Shown here: positions 44,125-52,574 of the stretch, one piece after another | Numbering within the stretch: position 1 is the stretch's first letter | How the letters are laid out: the number at the start of each line of letters is the position of its first letter | Assembly: GCF_014490485.1 (NCBI RefSeq) | Contig: NZ_JACTVA010000001.1 | Span: 1-64,000 of the forward strand | Reading direction: 5' to 3' | DNA: 64,000 nucleotides | Source: Teichococcus aerophilus | GTDB lineage: Bacteria > Pseudomonadota > Alphaproteobacteria > Acetobacterales > Acetobacteraceae | Position numbers and translations under genes: made by a program | The notes under the pieces: model-generated | What the model saw: the letters and a program-made list of their open reading frames with translations, nothing else | Told to the model about the DNA's origin: nothing | The model's database searches: none

Positions 44125-45354
44125 CTAATGGCCGATAGCTGGCGTCGTTTGCTTGCGGCCGCCGGGCGGGAAGCCATGGGCGCGGGCCGACCAGGCCAGG
44201 AACAGCGCAACCAGGATCAGGGACAGCACCGCCCAGGGGAACGAGATCACGCCCCAGCTGCGTAGCAGGACGCCGCCGAGAATTCCCCCGCCGGCTATGG
44301 CGGCGTTCCACGCCACCACGTTCACGGACAGGGCCACGTCCGCCCCGTCCCGGGCGCTGTCAGCAAGTGCGGTTTGCAGCAACGTTGCGGCACCGCCGAA
44401 GGTCAGGCCCCACAAGCCGACGCCGGCATACACCATGGCGGGTGATGCGGTCGTGATGCCGAATGCCAGCGCCGCCAGCCCGAACACGACCAGGCTGGCG
44501 AGGACTGCACTGCGGAGCGCACCCTCCACGACGCGGCTGGCGATCCAGATGCCCATCAGCGCCGTAATGCCAAACACCAGCAGGACGAGGTCGACCCGGT
44601 CTTCCAACCCGGCAGGGGCCACGAACGGCGCGACATAGGTGTAGAGAATATTGTGCGCCAGCATCCAGGCCATGACCACGCCCAGCACCGGGAGGACGCC
44701 CGGGGTCATGAGCACACGGGTCAGAGGCATGCGGGATGTCGCGGGCTGTCCGGGGTAGTTGGGGACCTTGATCAGCACCCAGCCGATCAACATCACCGTC
44801 AGCAACGACATGACGCCGAAGGCGGCTCGCCAGCCGATGGTGCCGCCCATCCACGTACCGAGCGGCACGCCGAGGGACAAGGCCAGCGGTGTCCCCACCA
44901 TGGCGACAGCCATGGCCCGCCCTTGCAGATGCGGTGCTACCATCTGGCGCGCGTAGGCGCCCAGAATGCTCCACGCCAGCCCTGCCGAGATCCCGGCGAA
45001 GAACCGGGCAACCAGGGTCAGCCAGAAATCCGAGGAGAGTGCGGTGACGGAGTTGAACGCCAGGAAGCCGAGGATCGTCGCGAGCAGCACATGGCGCCGT
45101 GGCCAGCTGCTGGTGGCGATGGTCAGCGGAATGGCAGCGACGACAGACCCCAGCGCATAGGCCGTCACCAACTGACCGGCCATGGAGGGCGACACCGCGA
45201 GACCCTGGGATATCTGCGGCAGGAGACCGGCGGGCAGCGTCTCCGTGGCGATGCACAGGAAGCCGGTCATCGCGAGCGCCAGCAGCGCGGCCATGGGCAG
45301 TGTCCCTGACGACGGATCGGCTGTGGCATCCATGCGGGTCGGCTGGGTGTCCAT
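44125..45354 (-). CDS. MFS exporter, DHA1/AraJ-like
   Basis: A 409-residue major facilitator transporter with about 12 membrane segments. LLALAMTGFLCIATETLPAG with LLPQISQGLAVSPSMAGQ at the N terminus and RRHVLLATILGFLAFNSVT (loop 2-3 basic motif region) fit sugar/drug efflux (AraJ/SotB-like) members. I start at ATG 45354 because GGAG lies 7 bases upstream; an upstream ATG at 45387 has no ribosome site. It is divergent from the TetR gene at 45461 with two operator-like repeats between. It probably exports an inducer of that regulator, and is repressed by it. Confidence 0.92.
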   Translation of the reverse strand: MDTQPTRMDATADPSSGTLPMAALLALAMTGFLCIATETLPAGLLPQISQGLAVSPSMAGQLVTAYALGSVVAAIPLTIATSSWPRRHVLLATILGFLAFNSVTALSSDFWLTLVARFFAGISAGLAWSILGAYARQMVAPHLQGRAMAVAMVGTPLALSLGVPLGTWMGGTIGWRAAFGVMSLLTVMLIGWVLIKVPNYPGQPATSRMPLTRVLMTPGVLPVLGVVMAWMLAHNILYTYVAPFVAPAGLEDRVDLVLLVFGITALMGIWIASRVVEGALRSAVLASLVVFGLAALAFGITTASPAMVYAGVGLWGLTFGGAATLLQTALADSARDGADVALSVNVVAWNAAIAGGGILGGVLLRSWGVISFPWAVLSLILVALFLAWSARAHGFPPGGRKQTTPAIGH

Positions 45355-45370
45355 GCGAATGCTCCAATTA

Positions 45371-45386
45371 TGGATCGATTGATCCA
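45371..45386. promoter_or_regulatory. TetR operator candidate, copy 1
   Basis: TGGATCGATTGATCCA has perfect arms TGGATC and GATCCA around GATT. It lies 17 bases upstream of the MFS start and resembles the second site at 45423-45438 (TGGACCGATTAATCTA). Two matching repeats in a short divergent space are typical of TetR-family control. Confidence 0.65.
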
Positions 45387-45422
45387 CAACTACCCAGCCG
45401 GCGGCCCCTGGGCAAGCCGTTC

Positions 45423-45438
45423 TGGACCGATTAATCTA
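45423..45438. promoter_or_regulatory. TetR operator candidate, copy 2
   Basis: TGGACCGATTAATCTA matches copy 1 at most positions (TGGA-CGATT-ATC-A). It ends 22 bases before the TetR start at 45461. Together with 45371-45386 it could mediate autoregulation and control of the exporter. Confidence 0.55.
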
Positions 45439-45460
45439 GAAGTCAATGAGGGAGGTCATG

Positions 45461-46078
45461 ATGCCGAGGACGGGGCGCCCCCGCGGGTTCGACAGGGACC
45501 AGGCCGTGGAAGCGGCGATGGAACTGTTCTGGGAACACGGCTACGAGCCGACCTCGCTCAGCCAGCTGAAGGCCTGCATGGGCGGCATCTCGTCGGCCAG
45601 CTTCTATGCCGCCTTCGGTTCCAAGGAGGCCCTGTTCCAGGAGGGTCTGGCCAGGTACCTGGCGACGCACGGGCAGGTCATGGCGCCCCTGCACGACCCA
45701 TCGTTGAAGCCGAGGGAGGCGGTTGAACAGGCGCTGCGGCGATCGGCCCGGATGCAGTCGGGACGTGATCACCCGCTCGGCTGCTTCGTGACGCTCTCGG
45801 CCACCAACTGCTCCCCGGAGAACCGTCACCTTCGGGCACTGGTGCAACAGGAGCGGGAGCGAAACCGGACCGCGCTTGCAGACTGCATCCAACGGGCGGT
45901 GGATCGCGGTGAGCTGCAGGCCAAGACGGACACTGCGGGGCTGACCACCCTCTTCAACACCTTTCTGCTCGGCATCTCCCTGGAGGCGCGCGACGGCACG
46001 GAGCTGGAGAAGCTCGATGCGGCGGCATCACAGCTCATGCGGATGTGGGACGCACTCGCGGAACCAGAGCGTCCCTAG
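45461..46078 (+). CDS. TetR-family transcriptional regulator
   Basis: A 205-residue TetR-type repressor. The helix-turn-helix spans about residues 10-55: RGFDRDQAVEAAMELFWEHG, YEPTSLSQLKACMGG and ASFYAAFGSKEALFQEGLA. The remainder is a helical ligand-binding domain with LGCFVTLSATNC, typical of the AcrR/YxaF-like subgroup. I start at ATG 45461, 5 bases after GGAGG; ATG 45446 and 45458 are less well spaced. It is divergent from the MFS exporter and most likely represses it and itself through the two repeats at 45371 and 45423. The ligand is unknown. Confidence 0.92.
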   Translation: MPRTGRPRGFDRDQAVEAAMELFWEHGYEPTSLSQLKACMGGISSASFYAAFGSKEALFQEGLARYLATHGQVMAPLHDPSLKPREAVEQALRRSARMQSGRDHPLGCFVTLSATNCSPENRHLRALVQQERERNRTALADCIQRAVDRGELQAKTDTAGLTTLFNTFLLGISLEARDGTELEKLDAAASQLMRMWDALAEPERP

Positions 46079-46556
46079 ACGGGCGTGCGAAGGTGGGAGG
46101 TCGAGCCATTAACGGCTAGCCAGCCCCGCATCGGCAGTTCTGGCTCGCTCCGTCCAGCCGCACCGTTGCCGACCGGCCAGTTCCGGTTCTTCGCCCCGGC
46201 GCCGAATGTATCCATTCCTGCACGCCTGCTCCTCGGCATTGGCGGGCCAGCCCCTGCGCACGACACCGATCCGCCGCACCAGGCATTTTCGGCACCGGGC
46301 GATGGCCGGACTTCTGGTCCTCCGCGCGCCGTCCGAAGACCTGCGGTCAGGGGAATCAAAGTCCCTGTCGCCCTGCCGGCCGGCTGTGATCACAGTTTCG
46401 CGTGCGGGACGAAAAGGCGTGGGCTAAACCTCGAACTGATCGTTTTGCATAGAATATTACCCCCCAGGCTCGCGTGACCCTGCGCGGTGAATTATGATAC
46501 GAATCCGAAAACATATTACGTGGCGGCGGTCGTCTTAATGGGCCATTGAGGTCCAG
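46079..46556. other. Gene-free interval with AT-rich promoter region
   Basis: 478 bases between the TetR stop and the ICMT-like gene. Short frames on both strands show no family features. The last 120 bases are clearly more AT-rich than the rest (for example ATAGAATATTAC, then ATTATGATACGAATCCG and AACATATTACG around 46448-46520), so the promoter of 46557-49432 probably lies there. The first part could be a decayed gene, but no match can be named. Confidence 0.4.
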
Positions 46557-47120
46557 GTGACGCTCTTAGATGGACCCATCATGCTGATAGCCTTGACCAT
46601 CCTGGCGGCCGTGGCCGCGTTCGGATCCTTCGCCTGGGGACTAAAGCACCATTTCCGGATCGAGGGCGGGATGCCCTCCCGGATGAGCCGGCTGTCCGCG
46701 TGCAGCACCGCGGCCTTCGTCCTCTTCGTGGCGCTCGTCCTGTTCCGGGGTGTCGGCTTCGGGACGGGTCTCGCGGGGATTGCCCTGTTCCTGGCCGGTG
46801 GCGCGCTGTTCTGGTGGGCGGTCCGCACGACCAAGACACGGCCACCGGCCATTGCCCATACCGACAACATCCCGACCATGATCCATATGCGCGGGCCCTA
46901 CGCCTATTCCCGCCATCCGTTCTACCTGGCCTACAGCCTCGGCTGGCTCGGCACCGCCGTCGCTGGCGGGCCCATCCAGTGGCTCCCCGCGCTTCTCATC
47001 ATCGGCTGGTACTACAAGACGGCGCGTGAGGAAGAGGTGCATTTCGCGACCTCGGGCCTGGCGACCGAGTATGCGCAGTACCGGAACAAGACAGGCCTGA
47101 TCCTGCCACGCTTACGGTAA
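46557..47120 (+). CDS. Isoprenylcysteine methyltransferase-like membrane protein
   Basis: A 187-residue integral membrane protein with about four hydrophobic segments. The C-terminal part carries RGPYAYSRHPFYLAYSLGWL and REEEVHFATSGLATEYAQYR, the ICMT/PEMT-type cofactor-binding pattern (His-Pro, then Glu and Tyr). Members methylate lipid- or membrane-bound substrates using S-adenosylmethionine; the bacterial substrate is unknown. I use GTG 46557, preceded by GAGG; ATG 46581 is an alternative. Its stop overlaps the GGDEF-EAL start as TAATG, so the two are co-translated. Confidence 0.8.
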   Translation: MTLLDGPIMLIALTILAAVAAFGSFAWGLKHHFRIEGGMPSRMSRLSACSTAAFVLFVALVLFRGVGFGTGLAGIALFLAGGALFWWAVRTTKTRPPAIAHTDNIPTMIHMRGPYAYSRHPFYLAYSLGWLGTAVAGGPIQWLPALLIIGWYYKTAREEEVHFATSGLATEYAQYRNKTGLILPRLR

Positions 47121-49432
47121 TGGGGCCCACGGTGCTGAAGCTTGTGGCGCGGATCCGGGGCATCCTCGGCCGGATAAAGGACGTCATGGTCGTCCGGCCG
47201 CCGGCGAATGCGCAGGAAGCAACGGTCATGGGTGACCAGTGCAACCTGCTGTTCCTGCTCTGCAAGCTGTTCTCGGCCACCGGCTGCGTCAACGTCGTCG
47301 TCAACTCGATCGCCTTCGGCGTATCGCGCGACCCATTCATGATGGTGATGGTCGCGGCCATCCTCCTGCTCTACGCGGCCATCCTCCGCGTCGCCCTGCG
47401 ATGGAAGCGGGAGAGGGACGACTACCGTTTTCTCTCGCAGGCCCAGACCCTGTTCACCGGCCTGGGCTTCGCGTGGGGGACGACCATCATCCTCTTCGCG
47501 CTCAACGGCACGGCGGACCAGACCGTCCTGCTGCTGGGCCTTGCCTCCGGCGTCGTCTCGACGCCCATCATCAGCGTGCCGATGGCTGTGGCCTTCGGGT
47601 TCTTCATCCCCAATGCCCTGCTGTCGATCTACGCGGTCTGCCTGGTCATGCCGCATGCCGACATGTTCTCGGCGACGGCCTTCATCTCGTTCTGCTGCTA
47701 CGCCGCCATCGGCATCATGTTCACCAACATGACCTTCAGCGGCCGCTCGGAAGCCAGGGCCGCCCTGCAGCGGGAGATCGAGACCGTCAACGTGTTCCTG
47801 CGCGAGTACGAGCAGGGCTCGCCCGACTGGCTGTGGCAGACCGACCGCGATGGGCGGATCGCCGAAGCCACGCCCCGGATGGCCGAAGCCGTCGGGCTGG
47901 CGCCGGCTATCCTGAATGGCCGCAAGTTGGCCGGCCTCGTCTCCACTGTACGCGACAATGAGGGGGCGGAGGACCGGAACCGGCAGGACCTGGCCGGCTG
48001 CTTCCAGGACCGCCAGGCCTTCCGCGAGATGCTGGTCCGCCACGAAGGGGCCCATGGCGTCCGCTGGTCCCGGCTCACCGGCCATCCCGTCTATGACCAC
48101 CGGGGCAGGATCGCCGGCTTCCGCGGCATCGGCCGCGACGTGACGGCCGAGCACGAGGCCCGTGAGAAGGTGAACTTCCTGGCCAGGCACGACAGCCTGA
48201 CCGGGTTGCTCAACCGTCGCGCCTTTGTCGAGGTCGTCGCGGATCTCTGCAAGGAGAAGCGTTCCTTCGCGCTCGTTTTCATCGACCTGGATAACTTCAA
48301 GGGCATCAACGACACCTACGGCCACCATGCTGGCGACCAGTTGCTGCAAAGCATCGCCGGCCGGATTCACCACTCCATCCGGCCGCAGGATACCGGCGCG
48401 AGGCTGGGTGGCGACGAGTTCGCTCTGCTGGTCATGGGCGCGGATGGGGAGGAAGGCCTCGCGGTGGCCGAGAGGCTGGCGCAGCAGTTGGGGCAGACCT
48501 TCGCGGTGGACGGCATCAAGATCCACCCGGGCGCCAGCATCGGCGTCAGCGCCTGCCCGAAGGACGCCCACGATCCGCAGCGGCTGATGATGCTGGCCGA
48601 TCTCGCCCTCTACAAGGCCAAGGAGCAGGGCAAGGGCAAGGCCTGCTTGTTCGAGCGCTGGATCGAGGAAGAGCACCACAGCCTGATCACCCGCGAGGCC
48701 GAACTGGCCGAGGCCATCCGGAAGGACCAGATCGGGGTGCACTACCAGCCGATCGTCGACCTCAAGTCGCACCGGATCGTCTCGGCCGAGGCACTGGTGC
48801 GCTGGAACCACCCGACCCGTGGCTGCATCCCGCCCAGCGAGTTCATCGGCACGGCGGAACGCTGCGGCCTGATGGAGGAGCTGGGCGAAGTAGTGCTGCG
48901 GACCGCCTGCCGCGACGCCATGACCTGGACCACGCCGATCCAGGTCAACGTCAATCTCTCGCCCCGGCAGCTCCGTTCGGGCCGCTTCCCGGAGATCCTG
49001 GCGCAGGCGCTGGAGGCAAGCGGGCTGCCGTCGGAGCGGCTGGGCATCGAGATCACCGAGAACGTCCTGCTGGACCAGGACGACAAGACCCTGCGGCAGC
49101 TCGATAGCATTCGCAGCCAGGGTGCGAAGCTGATCCTGGATGATTTCGGCACGGGATATTCGTCCCTCACCTACCTGCACGAGGTGGAGGTGGACGGCAT
49201 CAAGATCGATGCCGCCTTCACCAGCAAGCTGCCGGAGAAGAAGGTCGCGATGATCTATCGGATGATCGCGCGCCTGGCCCTGGACCTGAATATCTACGTG
49301 GTTGCCGAAGGGGTGGAGGAGCCGAGCCAGATGGAATGGCTCAACCAGAACGGCATCCGCTTCGCCCAGGGCTACCTGCTGGGCCGCCCCGCGCCGTCGC
49401 CCCCCGCCACGCGGGTCGAATACCTGGCCTGA
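47120..49432 (+). CDS. Membrane GGDEF-EAL protein with PAS domain
   Basis: A 770-residue cyclic-di-GMP enzyme. Several hydrophobic segments (about residues 43-205) form a membrane sensor, then a PAS-like domain (about 228-345, with RIAGFRGIGRDVTAE at its end). The GGDEF domain has an intact RLGGDEFALL and, exactly five residues before GGDEF, the RPQD inhibitory-site motif. The EAL domain keeps EALVRW, NVNLSPRQL, GIEITENVLL, DDFGTGYSSLTYL, DGIKID and VVAEGVEE, so phosphodiesterase residues are present. Either or both activities are possible. Its start overlaps the upstream methyltransferase stop. It is convergent with the OmpW-like gene, 9 bases apart. Confidence 0.93.
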   Translation: MGPTVLKLVARIRGILGRIKDVMVVRPPANAQEATVMGDQCNLLFLLCKLFSATGCVNVVVNSIAFGVSRDPFMMVMVAAILLLYAAILRVALRWKRERDDYRFLSQAQTLFTGLGFAWGTTIILFALNGTADQTVLLLGLASGVVSTPIISVPMAVAFGFFIPNALLSIYAVCLVMPHADMFSATAFISFCCYAAIGIMFTNMTFSGRSEARAALQREIETVNVFLREYEQGSPDWLWQTDRDGRIAEATPRMAEAVGLAPAILNGRKLAGLVSTVRDNEGAEDRNRQDLAGCFQDRQAFREMLVRHEGAHGVRWSRLTGHPVYDHRGRIAGFRGIGRDVTAEHEAREKVNFLARHDSLTGLLNRRAFVEVVADLCKEKRSFALVFIDLDNFKGINDTYGHHAGDQLLQSIAGRIHHSIRPQDTGARLGGDEFALLVMGADGEEGLAVAERLAQQLGQTFAVDGIKIHPGASIGVSACPKDAHDPQRLMMLADLALYKAKEQGKGKACLFERWIEEEHHSLITREAELAEAIRKDQIGVHYQPIVDLKSHRIVSAEALVRWNHPTRGCIPPSEFIGTAERCGLMEELGEVVLRTACRDAMTWTTPIQVNVNLSPRQLRSGRFPEILAQALEASGLPSERLGIEITENVLLDQDDKTLRQLDSIRSQGAKLILDDFGTGYSSLTYLHEVEVDGIKIDAAFTSKLPEKKVAMIYRMIARLALDLNIYVVAEGVEEPSQMEWLNQNGIRFAQGYLLGRPAPSPPATRVEYLA

Positions 49433-49441
49433 CGGCTTGGG

Positions 49442-50125
49442 CTAGAACCGGTAGGTCAGGCCCACCGTGACGGAAATCGGGTCGGGATCGATGCCGACGC
49501 GCACCGGGGCACCACCCGCCACGCCCTTGGCGTCGAAGGAGAGCCAGGTCTTGCGGGCATCGAGGAAGGCGGAGACGCTCTCGGTGACATGGAACTGGCC
49601 GCCGAGCTGCACATAGGGCCCGGCATTATCGGCCACGTTGAGCTCGGACATCGAGCCGCCACGGGTGCGGAAGATCGCCGTGTAGCTGATGCCGGCACCG
49701 ATGACAGGTTCGAACCGCCCCAGCCTGAACGGGTAGTACTGGGCGCCGAACATCACCGAACCATAGGTGACCTTGCGCAGCACGCCCTGGGCCGCGAAAT
49801 CCCCCCGGCCATGCAGCGCCACGGTGGGCGGCAATCCGCCAAGGACGGACACGCTCCAGTTGGGCGCGAATCTCCAGCCTGCCTCGAAGGCCGCGAAGGA
49901 AACGCCGCCCAGCGCCACGCGCGCACCATCCAGCGGCTGGCCCGCCACGGAGGCGCGACCCGTCGTGCTGTAGGTGGCATGGCCGTAGCCCAGGCTGAGG
50001 AAGAAGGGCCGCTCGCCCTCCTGCATCTCCTGGGCGAAGCCTGGGCTTGGCAGGATGCCGGCGGCTGTGACGAGGGCGAAAGCAAGAAGGTGGGGAAGGC
50101 GTATGCTGGACGGCACTATCAGCAT
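49442..50125 (-). CDS. OmpW-family outer membrane protein
   Basis: A 227-residue exported beta-barrel. The signal is LPHLLAFALVTAAGILPSPG with cleavage near FAQE. Strands such as FFLSLGYGHATYSTTGRA, ALGGVSFAAFEAGWRFAPNW, FEPVIGAGISYTAIF and the final PISVTVGLTYRF with terminal Phe follow the OmpW layout. OmpW forms an 8-stranded channel with a hydrophobic gate in the outer membrane. The gene ends 9 bases from the convergent GGDEF-EAL stop. An AT-rich stretch (about 50165-50212) upstream is a likely promoter. Confidence 0.85.
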   Translation of the reverse strand: MLIVPSSIRLPHLLAFALVTAAGILPSPGFAQEMQEGERPFFLSLGYGHATYSTTGRASVAGQPLDGARVALGGVSFAAFEAGWRFAPNWSVSVLGGLPPTVALHGRGDFAAQGVLRKVTYGSVMFGAQYYPFRLGRFEPVIGAGISYTAIFRTRGGSMSELNVADNAGPYVQLGGQFHVTESVSAFLDARKTWLSFDAKGVAGGAPVRVGIDPDPISVTVGLTYRF

Positions 50126-50235
50126 CCTGAACGCAGTGCGCGGGTTGTGCCATACGCCGAACGTATCTGGAAACGATATTCGTATCCTTAACCTTTAAAA
50201 ATCCCCCGATATTTACATACGCCGCCGTCGGCCAA

Positions 50236-50259
50236 GGTCGTCCCTTGCAGGGGACGACC
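50236..50259. terminator. Hairpin after FeeM-like gene
   Basis: GGTCGTCCC (50236-50244) and GGGACGACC (50251-50259) form a 9-bp stem; CCGTC and GACGG just outside add to it. It lies 11 bases beyond the stop of the minus-strand gene at 50270, where termination is expected. Confidence 0.55.
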
Positions 50260-50269
50260 CGGTGACGGC

Positions 50270-51067
50270 TCAACGGGTGAGGGTGAGCCACACAGGCTCG
50301 CCCTTGTAGAAGCCTTCGAGGTTGTGGGTGGTGTCGCCCATCGGGTCCATCATCGGCACCTTCAGGCGGATCTGGTCGTAGCGGCGCCGGTCGCTCGCCA
50401 TGAGGAGCATCTTGCAGCTGAGGCCGGGATAGGGCTTCGGCTCCGACGCGGCCGAATAGCCAAGGCGCTTGTAGAATGGCGCGTGGTTGGAGCGGACGCA
50501 GGCCAGGAAGATCTGCGTGTGGTGGCAGAGCGCGATGTAGCCGGCCAGCCGGTACAGCAGGAAGATCAGCCCCTGGTTGTTCTCGGCCTCCGGGCTGCGG
50601 ACGAGGCGTGTTACCTCAATGGCCCGGCCGGCGAAGGCGTCATTCGGGCGGGCGTTCAGCAGGGCGCCGACTTCCTCGGGGAAGGTATCCATGGCGGGGG
50701 ACGTGTAGTTGGTACCGCGTTCCAGCAGGCAGACGCGGACGGATGCGATGGGAACTTCGTCGCTGTAGAGGACCACCGTGTCCGCGTTCGCCATGTCATC
50801 GTAGTGATCGTGGAACAGGCCTGCCGGGTTCTCCCGGATGAAGCCGCCGGCCAAGTAGCTGCGGTAGCGCAGGCGGTAGGCGTCTTCCCGGACCTTGGCC
50901 GATACCGCCAGGCGCGCGGCATAGGTTGTGCCCCGGGCGGACGTCCCGGTAACGATATGCCGTTCCCGCGGTGGGGTTGGCTGGGTGAGCGCGCTTTGGG
51001 ATACTCCCGCCGCAGTCGCCAACGTCATGGACTCAGGGCGGATGGTCTCGTTATCGTGCTGAAGCAT
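50270..51067 (-). CDS. FeeM-like N-acyl amino acid synthase (GNAT fold)
   Basis: A 265-residue GNAT-fold protein. After about 45 flexible residues comes RLAVSAKVREDAYRLRYRSY followed by LAGGFI and DHYDDMANADTVVLYSDE, with VPIASVRVCLL; this order matches the FeeM catalytic core and acyl-homoserine lactone synthase-like folds. FeeM joins a fatty-acyl group from acyl carrier protein to an amino acid (such as tyrosine). A second half contains AIEVTRLVRSPEAENNQGLI and FYKRLGYSAASEP, the acetyltransferase binding region. Start: AGGAG lies 7 bases before ATG 51067. No acyl-carrier or partner fee gene is adjacent, so the product is unknown. Confidence 0.78.
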   Translation of the reverse strand: MLQHDNETIRPESMTLATAAGVSQSALTQPTPPRERHIVTGTSARGTTYAARLAVSAKVREDAYRLRYRSYLAGGFIRENPAGLFHDHYDDMANADTVVLYSDEVPIASVRVCLLERGTNYTSPAMDTFPEEVGALLNARPNDAFAGRAIEVTRLVRSPEAENNQGLIFLLYRLAGYIALCHHTQIFLACVRSNHAPFYKRLGYSAASEPKPYPGLSCKMLLMASDRRRYDQIRLKVPMMDPMGDTTHNLEGFYKGEPVWLTLTR

Positions 51068-51293
51068 CGTTACTCTCCTGTGGGGCTTTTGCCGCAGGCA
51101 GAGGGTAACTAGCGTTCGCAGCCAAAGCACCACTACGCTCGCTTCCGCACACCTCACGCCAACGGCCGGGAGCAGGCCTTTCGACCGTCGCGCGCCTGAA
51201 AACCGAATGATGTCAGGGCATGCCCCGATGGAGTGTCGGAAGCGGCCAAGACCGGGTAAGCCCGGCGCCGTGGCCTAATGTGAAGGGGATGAC

Positions 51294-51518
51294 GTGAATC
51301 TCGAGGCGGTTAGGGACGTCGCGGATTTCCGGACGCTGGATGAGTCGGACGTCCTGATCGGCTATATGGACGGGATGGCCGGCCTGGTCGGCGCGAAGGA
51401 CATGACGCGCTCCTATTGGCATGGCTGGCGCAACGGCGTCGTCGACGCTGGCTTCCTCGAACCCGACGAGGCCCAGTTGGAGCTTGACGCGGATTTCGCC
51501 AAGCTGGCGAGGATCTGA
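51294..51518 (+). CDS. Small hypothetical protein
   Basis: A 74-residue acidic reading frame starting at GTG 51294, with GAAGGGG 6 bases upstream. It contains ESDVLIGYMDGMAGLVGAKD and TRSYWHGWRNGVVDAGFLEP, then an acidic tail. The SYWHGWRNG segment looks conserved-like and unlike random GC-rich code, which favours a real gene. I know no family for it. It lies between FeeM-like and YetF-like genes on the plus strand and has no clear operon partner. Confidence 0.5.
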   Translation: MNLEAVRDVADFRTLDESDVLIGYMDGMAGLVGAKDMTRSYWHGWRNGVVDAGFLEPDEAQLELDADFAKLARI

Positions 51519-51902
51519 CTGTCTGCCCTGGCCACCCCTGGTCGCCCGGGGCAGCGTCATGGTGCCCCTGTTCACTAACGGCGTTTATGCTTGTGGAGCT
51601 GGGGAAGCGGCCATAGCCCTCCAGGCGCAGGTGCTACGCAGGCCGATCCCTTCCGGACGAAGACCAGCGAGTGGGCCTACGGCAGTGCCGTGAAGAACGG
51701 TGCGGCACAGCGATACGCTGCGAGCCCGGCGACAGCTCAAGCTTGAAAAATCCCGAACGACCGATGCCGCAGCAGGCGGGCCGAAGCACCGGCTAACCCC
51801 GGCTGCCGCATGTCCGGATGCAACAAACCGCCGCGACCACTGGTTCTAGGAAGGTGCCCGGACGTGTCCGTGCCGAGGCGTGCTCAGGAGATGAGGGACT
51901 GG
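51519..51902. other. Gene-free interval before YetF-like gene
   Basis: 384 bases without a supported gene. CTGCCC (51523-51528) and GGGCAG (51549-51554) form a weak stem after the small ORF stop. No tRNA cloverleaf, repeat or insertion signature was found. It may hold the YetF-like promoter. Confidence 0.35.
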
Positions 51903-52430
51903 ATGTTTTTCGACAGTTGGTTCGCCCTGCTCCGCGTGGTGGTGGTCGGAACCCTTGCCTACACGGCGCTCGTGGTGCTGTTGCGCACGTCCGGTAAGCG
52001 AACACTGGCCAAGCTGAATGCCTTCGACCTGGTCGTCACCGTGGCATTGGGCTCGACACTGGCCACCGTGATCCTGAGCAAGTCCGTCGTCCTGCTCGAA
52101 GGCGTGGTTGCTTTTCTTCTGCTGGTCAGCCTGCAATATCTGGTCGCCTGGCTCTCGGTCCGCTGGCCTCGCTTCAGTGATCTGGTGAAGTCCGAGCCAA
52201 CCCTGTTGTTCCACCGTGGCCGCTTTCTTGACACCGCGCTGCGCGCCCAGCGACTCACCCGGGCCGAGATCCTGGCCGCCATCCGCAGCGCGGGCGCAGC
52301 AAGCGCCGAACACGTCGCGGCCGTGGTGCTGGAGACGGATGGCACACTGAGCGTCATCCGGGACACCAACGCGGCCGGCGGCACCAGCAGCCTGGCGGAC
52401 GTCCACGGCGCTGGCAGCGACGGCCGCTAG
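51903..52430 (+). CDS. YetF/DUF421 family membrane protein
   Basis: A 175-residue protein. Three hydrophobic segments lie in the first 95 residues (LLRVVVVGTLAYTALVVLL, LVVTVALGSTLATVILS and VVAFLLLVSLQYLVAWLSV); RTSGKRTLAKLNAFDLVVTV between the first two is the DUF421 signature. The soluble C terminus has LVKSEPTLLFHRGRFLDTAL and LTRAEILAAIRSAG. I chose ATG 51903, 5 bases after GAGGG; ATG 51891 would have no spacing. Family members are linked to spore and envelope or stress functions in some bacteria, but none is established here. Confidence 0.85.
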   Translation: MFFDSWFALLRVVVVGTLAYTALVVLLRTSGKRTLAKLNAFDLVVTVALGSTLATVILSKSVVLLEGVVAFLLLVSLQYLVAWLSVRWPRFSDLVKSEPTLLFHRGRFLDTALRAQRLTRAEILAAIRSAGAASAEHVAAVVLETDGTLSVIRDTNAAGGTSSLADVHGAGSDGR

Positions 52431-52540
52431 AGACGCGCCACCCCACCGGCTGATCCGCGCCTTTCACACCGCGCACTCCGCCGCCGCAAGCCCTCGTCAG
52501 GCCAGACGGTGCTTGTCGAAGCTGGAGGCGGGAGGCCGCC

Positions 52541-52568
52541 TGGCCCGTGCTGAGGGGAGCACGGGCCA
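52541..52568. terminator. Strong hairpin between convergent genes
   Basis: TGGCCCGTGCT (52541-52551) and AGCACGGGCCA (52558-52568) form a perfect 11-bp stem with loop GAGGGG. It lies 7 bases before the stop of the minus-strand amidohydrolase gene (52575), and 110 bases after the YetF-like stop. It may terminate both transcripts. Confidence 0.6.
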
Positions 52569-52574
52569 GCACGG

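Noticed and set aside
46075-46359. Minus-strand frame after the TetR gene as a possible transposase remnant
   Set aside because: No transposase motif, terminal repeat or duplication could be shown.
47012-49180. Long minus-strand open frame opposite the GGDEF-EAL gene
   Set aside because: Shadow frame; the plus-strand gene has complete conserved motifs and the antisense product has none.
51519-51902. Possible tRNA or structured RNA in the gap before the YetF-like gene
   Set aside because: No cloverleaf arms or conserved T-loop sequence could be found by reading both strands.
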